A stretch of 5,766 nucleotides of DNA, taken from positions 1 through 5,766 of the forward strand of contig JAGYOO010000108.1 of the NCBI GenBank assembly GCA_018399295.1, given 5' to 3'. A program made the position numbers and the translations under genes. The notes beneath the pieces are model-generated. The model was given only the letters and a program-made list of their open reading frames with translations, searched no databases and had not been told where the DNA came from. This stretch comes from Candidatus Omnitrophota bacterium. Its GTDB lineage: Bacteria; Omnitrophota; Gorgyraeia; B26-G9. Shown piece by piece: positions 1 to 5,715 of the stretch; position 1 is the stretch's first letter; each line of letters starts with the position of its first letter.

Positions 1-330
1 TCTCTCCCCGGTAGCCGGATTCATCTCCAGATTAAACTCAGCCTTCTTATCTATCTCGCATCTTTTTTTTAGCGCCCTGATTATCCGATCCAGATTGGCT
101 GGCGGCAGCAACGACGGAGTCCCGCCGCCAAAATAAATTGTTCTGATCCGGCGGCCTTCAAAACTCCGGGGCAGACTTTCAATCTCTCTGCTCACCGTGT
201 GGGCATAGCGGTCCATGATCTCCGGAACTGCGGGTATCCCGGAGACAAAATCACAGTATTTACACTTACTTAAACAAAACGGAACGTGAACATATACCGC
301 AAGAGGATGAGTACTTGTAAGTTTTTTCAT
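1..330 (-). CDS. hemW: HemW-type radical SAM protein, N-terminal part (cut by window edge)
   Basis: Only the first 110 codons are present; the reading frame runs open through position 1. The translation shows the radical SAM cluster motif C19-x3-C23-x2-C26 followed by D-F, the loop YFGGGTPS at about residues 66-73, and E-M-N-P at about 102-105. These three landmarks occur in this order in the HemN/HemW family. The fourth cysteine of true HemN (CxxxCxxCxC) is absent, because C26 is followed by D-F, so HemW is favoured over the oxygen-independent coproporphyrinogen oxidase. HemW proteins bind a 4Fe-4S cluster and SAM and act as heme chaperones delivering heme to membrane respiratory enzymes; that role is family knowledge. 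The ATG (328-330) directly abuts the stop codon of the upstream prenyltransferase gene, and a weak CAGG lies upstream inside that gene, so translation is probably coupled. The C-terminal HemN-type domain cannot be checked. Confidence 0.88.
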   Translation of the reverse strand, partial: MKKLTSTHPLAVYVHVPFCLSKCKYCDFVSGIPAVPEIMDRYAHTVSREIESLPRSFEGRRIRTIYFGGGTPSLLPPANLDRIIRALKKRCEIDKKAEFNLEMNPATGER

Positions 331-1239
331 TCAGAATAACCTGTTAATCACCGCGTCAGCCGCCAATACGGCCATTACCGTCACCGCCGCCTGTACCGCT
401 GAACGCGAGGCCGCGATTAATTTATGTTTATTTTCATATTCCCGGCGAAGAATACGGGTTGCCCGGGCCGCGGGAACTGAAGCGGCAAAACCGGCAAGGC
501 TTAACCAACCGACCCAGTTCATTTTCAGAGCCGCGGCCAGCAGGATAAGCGCCAGACCGAAGCAGAACGCGTACAACAGATAACCGTGACGCGTTCCGGA
601 CAATCCCACCAGATTAAACTTTCCGCTGGCCTGATCAGTGCGGCTGTCCGGAACCTCGTTAGCCAGCAGGATCGAGACAGCAAGCAGTCCCGGGATAAAA
701 GACAAGAGTATCAGCCGCTCTCCGAAAAGCTCGCCGGTCTGCAACAGCCAGGCTCCGTTAATCAAAAGCGGACCGAAAATAATGAACACCGTAAGCTCTC
801 CCATTCGCCGGTAGGCGAGCCGCAGGACTCCGCCGGCGTAGCCCCAGGAAAAAAGCAGCACCGGCAGAAACAGGATCAGAACGGTTTTATTCCCGATCAC
901 AGCGGCGAGGATGAACGTTCCCGTCAACGCGACGGCAAAGCAAATCCAGGCAGCATAGAAAAAAACCTTTTCCGATAGAACTCCCTCCTGAATAAGCTTG
1001 GATCCTCCGAAGAAACCATAGAAACGGGTATCCTGCCAATCAGAGCCGGAACGGGAATCAGCGTAGTCATTAGCCAGATTCGCGCCAAGATGAAAGCCGG
1101 CTACTGTTATCAGCCCGATCCAGAACACCGCCGGCTGAAAAGAACCTGCGGGCAGAAGACTTCCCCAGATATACGGAAGCAGACTGACGCTCAAAAACGA
1201 CAGTCTGCCGGCCCGGGCGATCAACGATAGTTTATTCAT
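331..1239 (-). CDS. menA: UbiA-family prenyltransferase, probable 1,4-dihydroxy-2-naphthoate polyprenyltransferase (MenA-like)
   Basis: This 302-residue, strongly hydrophobic protein looks like a UbiA-superfamily membrane enzyme with about eight or nine transmembrane helices. The first Asp-rich motif is N57-D58-x2-D61-x5-D67 (NDYADSRSGSD), the spacing typical of MenA. The second is N194-x3-D198-x3-D202 with K207 (TDQASGKFNL). These bind Mg2+ and the polyprenyl diphosphate. A YRRMGELTVFIIFGPL segment (143-158) also matches the MenA pattern. MenA joins a polyprenyl chain to 1,4-dihydroxy-2-naphthoate with loss of CO2, giving demethylmenaquinone at the inner membrane. The ATG at 1237-1239 follows GAGG by 7 nt, a good ribosome site. 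The upstream gene ends 56 nt away and hemW follows without a gap. No other men genes are visible, so the aromatic acceptor is inferred from motif spacing; another UbiA branch is possible. Confidence 0.83.
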   Translation of the reverse strand: MNKLSLIARAGRLSFLSVSLLPYIWGSLLPAGSFQPAVFWIGLITVAGFHLGANLANDYADSRSGSDWQDTRFYGFFGGSKLIQEGVLSEKVFFYAAWICFAVALTGTFILAAVIGNKTVLILFLPVLLFSWGYAGGVLRLAYRRMGELTVFIIFGPLLINGAWLLQTGELFGERLILLSFIPGLLAVSILLANEVPDSRTDQASGKFNLVGLSGTRHGYLLYAFCFGLALILLAAALKMNWVGWLSLAGFAASVPAARATRILRREYENKHKLIAASRSAVQAAVTVMAVLAADAVINRLF

Positions 1240-1253
1240 CTTAGAACCTCAAC

Positions 1254-1281
1254 ATAATATGTTACCATGAATCTGATTCAA
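1254..1281 (-). promoter_or_regulatory. Possible weak promoter before the menA-like gene
   Basis: In the 56-nt gap upstream of the prenyltransferase gene the minus strand reads TTGAAT (1276-1281), a 16-nt spacer, then TATTAT (1254-1259). These match 4/6 and 5/6 of the sigma-70 consensus. The -10 box ends only 14 nt before the ATG, so the 5' leader would be about 7 nt and the transcript would start at or inside the ribosome site, which weakens the case. The palindrome TGAATC-T-GATTCA (1268-1280) overlaps the -35 box and could be an operator or chance. Confidence 0.25.
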
Positions 1282-1295
1282 CAGCCGGGTCAAAG

Positions 1296-2354
1296 TTATC
1301 GCGGATCCATTGAGTACCCGTTTCGCCTGGCCGGGGCCACCGGCTCTTCACCCCAAAACCCTTCAAGCTTGAGTTCCCTCAGTCTGAAAGCAAGCTGTTT
1401 TCTCAATTCTGCCGGTTCATACAGAAAAAATGGAAATTGTCGGTTTTGGAAATCGTTTTGATAAAATGTTCCGCTGATAATCGCATAGGGAGGCGGCTGA
1501 CGATTAAAAAACTTTTCAATAATCCGGTCCTGCACCCATTCATAGTTTCCTCCTCCCACCCCGTGAATAAACCGGCCAGACCGGTAAAGGCGGATAAACA
1601 GGGTCAGCGTTACCGCCCGCGGCAGGATTAACTCCTTATCCGCGTTCAGATCCAAACCCTCCAGAAACAACTTATGCCGGAGACCGTCGCGAAGAATCCA
1701 GAACGGAAGCTCATTCTGCTCCAGGCGAGGAAAGGGATAGTTTCTGAACCTGAACCGAAAAGTCCGGCCGTAATCCACCAAGGCGTTATTAAAAATAGTC
1801 CGAAACTCCCTGCTGCGTCTTGCGATCAGGCGGACAAAGTCCCTGAACTCAGGTTCCCGGACAAGCTCGGAAACAAATTCGTATTCAGTTTTGATATTGT
1901 GAAATTCAAGCAGACTTTGGGCCAGACAGTCTTTCAGATATTTCTTTTTAGAATTGCGGATAAATATCTCGCGAAAATATTTAAGACAATCAGTGGCTTC
2001 AACAAGGCCGGGGTCAAGCGCCCGTCGGCATTCGGAAAAAAACTTTTCTATTCCCTGAGCCGGTGGAGTTCTTTGCTCCAGCAGATCTTCATCAGCCGGG
2101 AAAATCACCTGCCGCAATTCCCGATCCCGTCCCGGCATCAGCACGCTCAGGTCGAATCTGTCGTTATCCAGAAAAAATAAGGGTCCCCTTTTTTCAGCAA
2201 GGTCCCACAACAGAAACTTAAGACCTACTCCGGGATTAAAAAAACCCGGCTGGTGTGCTAATCCGCAGGCACCCCCCTTTTCTGAAGCCCCCTTGTTCAG
2301 AAGCAAAATCTCCTTATTCTCTTTAGGCGGTTTAAGAAGATGTTGTTTAGTCAT
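1296..2354 (-). CDS. Uncharacterised protein resembling the bacillithiol cysteine ligase BshC
   Basis: A 352-residue soluble protein without signal peptide or obvious membrane helix. Two segments recall BshC as I remember it. The first is H34-Q35-P36-G-F-F-N-P-G followed by K46 and, after about 15 residues, F-F-L-D-N-D (60-65), comparable with the BshC GHQxGLxxGP...K and VFWxxxEDHD region. The second is P245-R-A-V-T-L-T-L-F and FIHGVGGGNYEWVQDR (262-277) followed by P-P-P (287-289), comparable with VVTRPL, FIGGPGExxYW and the PP of BshC. BshC adds cysteine to glucosaminyl-malate. Similar proteins with HQPxFxxPG and PRAxTxTLF...FIHGxGG motifs seem to occur beside PIG-L proteins in planctomycete-like genomes (memory only). 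At 352 residues it is far shorter than BshC (about 540), with no room for BshC's C-terminal coiled-coil region. Its ATG overlaps the stop of the deacetylase gene by 4 nt (ATGA), so translation is likely coupled; the nearest GGAGG is 16 nt upstream. Function is unproven. Confidence 0.6.
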   Translation of the reverse strand: MTKQHLLKPPKENKEILLLNKGASEKGGACGLAHQPGFFNPGVGLKFLLWDLAEKRGPLFFLDNDRFDLSVLMPGRDRELRQVIFPADEDLLEQRTPPAQGIEKFFSECRRALDPGLVEATDCLKYFREIFIRNSKKKYLKDCLAQSLLEFHNIKTEYEFVSELVREPEFRDFVRLIARRSREFRTIFNNALVDYGRTFRFRFRNYPFPRLEQNELPFWILRDGLRHKLFLEGLDLNADKELILPRAVTLTLFIRLYRSGRFIHGVGGGNYEWVQDRIIEKFFNRQPPPYAIISGTFYQNDFQNRQFPFFLYEPAELRKQLAFRLRELKLEGFWGEEPVAPARRNGYSMDPR

Positions 2355-3037
2355 ATCAGTACCGTTGGGTCCTCCAGTCCGATATGTTCCCGGCTGAATA
2401 CGGGTTCAGCGTAGCGGCGCCGGATCAGACTGCCAAAATAGGCATTCTGGTCCTTTAAATAGGAAAACACGAATCGGTTCGGAATATTATCGACAAACTG
2501 GGAACGATAGGCCCTGACCGCCTTCATCTTTAATTCAAATTCTTCTGAGATGTCGATAAAAAAAGAAACCTCCGGCATCCGGCGCAGATGAGAAGCAAAA
2601 AAATAAAATAACCGGCCGGCGTAATGCGGTCCCCCCTTTAAAGAGACTTTGGTGTATTTAGCGTAAAAGCGGGCGGCCTCGGTTATCCGACAGGCCACCA
2701 CGTGATCGGGGTGAGCGTCATCTTTCACCGGGCAGAACAGGACGTCCGGCCGATAGATCCTGATCTTTTCCGCGAGAAGAAGTCTGGCCTTTCTGTCATC
2801 AGACAGATACCGGTTTTCCAGCCCCAGATTATCCCGGACATCCACCCCCAGAACACGCGTCGCTTTTTCCGTTTCCTTCTGCCGCCTTTTCTCGGAACCA
2901 AACGGAGTAGGCTCACCATTGGTGAGATCGATCATAACCACCCGGTGCCCCCGTTGCTTAAGCTTTATAATCGTACCGCCCAGGGCTAATTCAGCATCAT
3001 CCGGATGCGAACTCACAATAAGAAATCTTTTTTTCAT
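2351..3037 (-). CDS. PIG-L family Zn-dependent N-deacetylase, BshB1-like
   Basis: A 228-residue protein of the LmbE/PIG-L fold. It has the amino-terminal motif H11-P-D-D14-A-E, in which H11 and D14 are the expected zinc ligands and D13 the expected general base. The segment DLTNGEPTPFGSEKRR (37-52) and NLGL (70-73) follow, then H109-P-D-H112 with H112 as third zinc ligand, and the late segment KMKAVRAYRSQF. The DLTxGE...G...R / LGV...NLGL pattern is that of the BshB1 deacetylases, which remove acetyl from GlcNAc-malate; the length is also right. Substrate is not proven: family members also act on GlcNAc-PI, mycothiol precursors and lincosamide intermediates. I chose ATG 3035-3037, 9 nt after GGAAGG, over a TTG two codons upstream (3043), where spacing would be about 3 nt. 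The gene overlaps the glycosyltransferase by 41 nt and the BshC-like gene by 4 nt, indicating one operon. Confidence 0.87.
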   Translation of the reverse strand: MKKRFLIVSSHPDDAELALGGTIIKLKQRGHRVVMIDLTNGEPTPFGSEKRRQKETEKATRVLGVDVRDNLGLENRYLSDDRKARLLLAEKIRIYRPDVLFCPVKDDAHPDHVVACRITEAARFYAKYTKVSLKGGPHYAGRLFYFFASHLRRMPEVSFFIDISEEFELKMKAVRAYRSQFVDNIPNRFVFSYLKDQNAYFGSLIRRRYAEPVFSREHIGLEDPTVLI

Positions 3038-3731
3038 TTTCAACTGCCTTCCGATTTATTACCTCAAGATAATGAAGCAAACGGAGCCGGGGTGAATTCA
3101 GATCATCCAGAAACCGCCGGGGCCACGGAAAGTAAATCGCCGGCACCGGCACCTCGGCAAAAGAAACGTTCAGTCGGATCATCTCCATCAGAACCTCCAG
3201 GGCGAAACCGTAGCTGTCTTCTTCAAGACAGGCCTGGAAGATAAACCAACGGCGGTAGCCGCGAAATCCGCAAAAGGGATCGGTAAACATAATGCCGAAG
3301 CGGACCCGGAACAACCCGGCAATGTAGCGGTTTATAAGCAATCTCTGCCGCGGCACATCCAGCGTCTGGTCTATCCGCAGATACCGTGAGCCCAGAGCCA
3401 CGTCGTAATGGTCAAGCATTCGCAAAAACGGTTTCAGGCAGGCGGGGTTATGCTGCAGATCAACATCAATCGTAACGACTTTTTCATAGCCTCGATCCCG
3501 GGCAAAGGAAAATCCAGTCCTCAAAGTAGCGCCGTAACCCAAGCGCTGCCCGTGCCGCAGCAGGAAAGTATTTTTCCCGATTATTTTATTTAAGATCTTT
3601 CGCCCCGCGTCTCCTGATCCATCATCCACAAACAAAACATCGTCCGAATAATTATTGCGCAGATCAAAGAAAAACTCTTTTAAAGTCTCTTCTTCATTGA
3701 ATACCGGACAGATCACAAGATTATCTTTCAT
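2997..3731 (-). CDS. Family 2 glycosyltransferase (DPM1-like, soluble)
   Basis: A 244-residue GT-A fold enzyme. Motifs in order are CPVFNEEE (8-15), D31-x4-D36-D37-G-S for nucleotide binding, GYGATLRTGF (65-74), the metal-binding D89-V-D91 followed by L-Q-H-N-P, ALGSRY (112-117), and TDPFCGFRGYRR (150-161). A C-terminal IYFPWPRRFLDD segment follows at about 199-210. The layout matches dolichyl-phosphate mannose synthase-like GT2 proteins, but there are no C-terminal membrane helices. It would transfer a sugar from a nucleotide donor; donor and acceptor cannot be read. It heads an overlapping block with a deacetylase and a BshC-like protein, so N-acetylglucosamine transfer is an attractive guess only. 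Start: ATG 3729-3731 places the first beta strand at residues 4-10, normal for the family. A TTG at 3777-3779 would add 16 residues encoded by the upstream terminator hairpin and is rejected. No clear ribosome site precedes the ATG. Confidence 0.85.
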   Translation of the reverse strand: MKDNLVICPVFNEEETLKEFFFDLRNNYSDDVLFVDDGSGDAGRKILNKIIGKNTFLLRHGQRLGYGATLRTGFSFARDRGYEKVVTIDVDLQHNPACLKPFLRMLDHYDVALGSRYLRIDQTLDVPRQRLLINRYIAGLFRVRFGIMFTDPFCGFRGYRRWFIFQACLEEDSYGFALEVLMEMIRLNVSFAEVPVPAIYFPWPRRFLDDLNSPRLRLLHYLEVINRKAVENEKKISYCEFASG

Positions 3732-3743
3732 GGCTTTTAAATT

Positions 3744-3771
3744 AAAAAGGGACTTTAGACAAGTCCCTTTT
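3744..3771 (-). terminator. Intrinsic terminator of the ferritin-ldh unit
   Basis: On the minus strand AAAAGGGACTT (3761-3771) pairs with AAGTCCCTTTT (3745-3755) around the loop GTCTA: a perfect 11-bp stem whose 3' side runs into five T residues. It begins 36 nt after the ldh stop codon. Because the stem is flanked by A and T runs on both sides it could also work from the plus strand. It lies 12 nt before the glycosyltransferase ATG, so it separates the two transcription units or acts as an attenuator between them. Confidence 0.85.
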
Positions 3772-3807
3772 CCAAACAATCCTATAGTTCCCCTGAGTTA
3801 TTGTCCG

Positions 3808-4764
3808 CTAAGCAAGGCCAGTTTCTCTTATTACCTTCTTTACCGCCTGCGCCGATTTGACAAACCATTCCCGTTCCTCCGGATTCAGATCGACCTTCAA
3901 AACCTTACTCACTCCGATCCGATTAACGACGGAGGGAAGACTCAGATAGATATCATTTACACCCAGGTAATCTTCAATAAGCGAAGACACCGGCAAAATA
4001 GAGCTCTCATTATTTAAAACCGCCTCACAGATACGAACCAAGGCCAGTCCGACACCAAAAGAAGTTTCCCCTTTTTTCTCGATGATCCGATACGCTGAAT
4101 CACGCACCTGGCCGAACAGCTTATCCATCTCCTCTTCCCGATGACAACTGCTGCACTTTTCGCAGAACGGGCAAAACTCATTCAGCAATATCCCTCCGAT
4201 CATCACCTTACTCCACACCGGAAACTCAGAATCCCCGTGCTCACCGAGTATATACGCGTGCACGTTCCGGGCGTCAATCTCACAATGCCGGCTTAACAGA
4301 TAACGCAGCCGTGCCGAATCCAGTACGGTTCCGGAGCCAAGGACCTGCCGGGCCGGCAGACCGGAAAAGCGAAAAGCGGCGTACGCGAGAACGTCAACCG
4401 GGTTGCTCACGATCAGATAAACCGCTTCCGGCGCGTATTTAACAAGCTGAGGAATCATCTCCCGGAACAGTTCCACGTTAGCCCGGGCCAGCTCCAGACG
4501 CGTCTGTCCGGGATTCTGCTTCCTTCCCGCGGTCACAACGACCAGGTCCGAGTCTTTGACGTCGGCATAGCCGCCGACCCTCAACTGAACGGGCGAGACG
4601 TAAGGAGCGCCGTGCGACAGATCCATGATCTCCCCCTCCGCCCGCTCCTGATTAACATCCACCAGCACCATCTCCCGGGCCAAACCGTTAATAATCGAGG
4701 CATAAGCGAATCGCGTACCCACATTACCGCCGCCGATTATCGACACCTTAGGTGTTAGTCCCAT
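3808..4764 (-). CDS. ldh: L-lactate dehydrogenase (NAD-dependent) with a four-cysteine cluster
   Basis: A member of the LDH/MDH superfamily of about 318 residues, the usual length. Numbering here counts from the GTG one codon upstream. The Rossmann loop is G12-G-G14-N-V-G17, with D37 ending strand 2, which favours NAD over NADP. The substrate loop reads A-G-R-K-Q84-N-P-G-Q-T-R90; glutamine at Q84 indicates lactate/pyruvate, whereas malate dehydrogenases carry arginine. Catalytic residues are D150, R153 and H177 (GEHGDSE), with T235 in the substrate pocket. It would interconvert pyruvate and L-lactate in the cytoplasm. An unusual C199-x2-C202-x2-C205-x2-C208-H segment lies in the loop after the catalytic histidine; a shorter Cys-rich segment is known there in Thermotoga LDH. 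ATG 4762-4764 is taken as start. A GTG just before it (4765-4767) overlaps the TGA of the ferritin-like gene by 4 nt and is equally plausible. A strong terminator follows the gene. Confidence 0.92.
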   Translation of the reverse strand: MGLTPKVSIIGGGNVGTRFAYASIINGLAREMVLVDVNQERAEGEIMDLSHGAPYVSPVQLRVGGYADVKDSDLVVVTAGRKQNPGQTRLELARANVELFREMIPQLVKYAPEAVYLIVSNPVDVLAYAAFRFSGLPARQVLGSGTVLDSARLRYLLSRHCEIDARNVHAYILGEHGDSEFPVWSKVMIGGILLNEFCPFCEKCSSCHREEEMDKLFGQVRDSAYRIIEKKGETSFGVGLALVRICEAVLNNESSILPVSSLIEDYLGVNDIYLSLPSVVNRIGVSKVLKVDLNPEEREWFVKSAQAVKKVIRETGLA

Positions 4765-5267
4765 CACGTCCGGCCCAACATCCTTCTGAAGGTCTCCATG
4801 TGTTTTTTTTCTTCGTCAATGATCCTGGTTAACTCTTCCCCGGCCGCCGGGTCTTCGACACGTTCCCGTACGGCGGCATAAAAATCGATTGAACGCTCCT
4901 CCATGATTATCGCCAGCTTCAGCGCCTTCCGCGGGCTGTTTACGATATTCTCAAGATGTTCCTGTTCTTCATAAGGCTTAAAGATCTGGTAGTCAAAACT
5001 GCTGAAAAGGTCATTTTCCTCATAGCAGACCTCAGTCTCGCTCTTGGACTTTTCCTCGACAAGTCTGGTTTCGAATAATCGCAGATGGTCCCTCTCCTGT
5101 TCAATAAGAAACCGGAATATTTCCTTTGTCTGCTCATTCTTCTCCTTATCCGCCAGATACTCGTAAAACCTGATACCATCCTTCTCGATCTTTTCGGCAA
5201 TCATATAGGCCTCGGCCCGGTCAAAGTCAACAACCTTTAGACGACCGCCTTTTTCTTCTATCTTCAT
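4764..5267 (-). CDS. Ferritin-like diiron protein (rubrerythrin-type four-helix bundle, no rubredoxin domain)
   Basis: A 167-residue acidic, helical protein with an internal duplication. Helix 1 carries E28 in IEKDGIRFY and helix 2 carries E58-x2-H61. Helix 3 carries E123 in MEERSIDFY and helix 4 carries E153-x2-H156. The two halves align around F-Y at 34-35 and 129-130, and the E/ExxH pairs form the expected diiron site. Rubrerythrins and related proteins reduce peroxide or handle iron. Here no CxxC rubredoxin domain exists, only a single C81, so electron supply must be external and peroxidase activity is uncertain. Start: ATG 5265-5267 follows AAGGAG with 7-8 nt spacing, a strong ribosome site. 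It is the first gene after the promoter at 5290-5319 and overlaps the ldh start, so the two are co-transcribed. The pairing suggests a redox or oxygen-exposure role, by inference. Confidence 0.85.
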   Translation of the reverse strand: MKIEEKGGRLKVVDFDRAEAYMIAEKIEKDGIRFYEYLADKEKNEQTKEIFRFLIEQERDHLRLFETRLVEEKSKSETEVCYEENDLFSSFDYQIFKPYEEQEHLENIVNSPRKALKLAIIMEERSIDFYAAVRERVEDPAAGEELTRIIDEEKKHMETFRRMLGRT

Positions 5268-5289
5268 ATCCGTCTCCTTTTCAGAAGCT

Positions 5290-5319
5290 ATTGTAACAGA
5301 ACGTTTTCCTTTATGTCAA
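5290..5319 (-). promoter_or_regulatory. Sigma-70-type promoter of the ferritin-ldh unit
   Basis: The minus strand reads TTGACA (5314-5319, full consensus), an 18-nt spacer, then TACAAT (5290-5295, 5/6 match). Transcription would start near 5283, giving a leader of about 16 nt that contains the AAGGAG ribosome site and no room for a riboswitch. No clear operator palindrome overlaps it. Confidence 0.75.
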
Positions 5320-5434
5320 TCAGCTCCGGCGCAAACAAGGCATGGGGTCATAAAATAGTGGGTATGCGTCAAAAAATAAAGGCTAAAAGTGCCGAGGGGC
5401 AGGAAGCAGAGTAATCAGATTATCAATTCAGCCG

Positions 5435-5460
5435 GCTGAAAAAAGTTTCAGCTTTGTTTT
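5435..5460 (+). terminator. Terminator-like hairpin, plus strand
   Basis: GCTGAAA (5435-5441) pairs with TTTCAGC (5446-5452) around the loop AAAG, followed on the plus strand by TTTGTTTT. The stem is only 7 bp and half A/T, so it is weak. No plus-strand gene precedes it; it might insulate the ferritin promoter from transcription entering from the other side, or be part of a repeat. Confidence 0.35.
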
Positions 5461-5516
5461 ATCCTGAAATAGTTGACACCTTTTTCATTTACCGCGTTAA
5501 TTTGATATATTCTTTT

Positions 5517-5594
5517 AACCACAGAGATAAAAAAGAGACCACAAAGATACGGCTTTTTCTTCTTTTTTCTGTAACCTCTGTGATCTCTGTGGTT
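5517..5594. repeat. Palindromic repeat of the CCACAGAGAT type
   Basis: AACCACAGAGAT (5517-5528) and ATCTCTGTGGTT (5583-5594) are a perfect 12-bp inverted pair. An imperfect direct copy, GACCACAAAGAT, lies at 5537-5548 (10/12). On the minus strand the right arm continues into CACAGAGGTT, a further half-unit. The 54-nt interior is pyrimidine-rich in its centre. Similar CCACAGAGA...CACAGAG repeats are, from memory, scattered between genes in many uncultivated bacterial genomes. Confidence 0.6.
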
Positions 5595-5693
5595 GATATT
5601 TTAGTCTTTTTTTCGTTGTTACCGTTGCCGACCTTTTTTAAGTTCAAACTCATATGTTTCTGCTGCAAAGGCATCGAATTATCCTTAGATTCA

Positions 5694-5715
5694 TTGACAG
5701 GCTCCTTTCTGTCAA
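5694..5715 (-). other. Small hairpin with a Shine-Dalgarno-like loop
   Basis: On the minus strand TTGACAG and CTGTCAA form a perfect 7-bp stem with the 8-nt loop AAAGGAGC. Seven nt after AAAGGAG an ATG (5692-5694) opens a 14-codon frame ending at 5650. The loop could display a ribosome site for a short leader peptide, but a peptide this short cannot be supported by sequence alone. Confidence 0.25.

Noticed and set aside
586..978. Plus-strand 130-codon frame opposite the prenyltransferase gene
   Set aside because: It is antisense to a well-supported membrane protein, has low-complexity polar composition and no recognisable motif.
1674..2180. Plus-strand 168-codon frame opposite the BshC-like gene
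   Set aside because: It is a shadow frame; the minus-strand product carries family motifs and fits the operon, while this one has none.
2231..2254. CCGGG...CCCGG hairpin near an A-run inside the BshC-like gene
   Set aside because: It has only a 5-bp stem with a large loop and lies within coding sequence encoding the HQPGFFNPG segment; not a terminator.
3732..3779. TTG start extending the glycosyltransferase by 16 residues
   Set aside because: The extra codons are the terminator hairpin itself, and the GT2 first strand already begins right after the ATG at 3731.
5473..5501. Plus-strand promoter TTGACA-17-GTTAAT
   Set aside because: The -10 box matches only 4/6, it lies in a repeat arm, and no plus-strand gene follows within the window.
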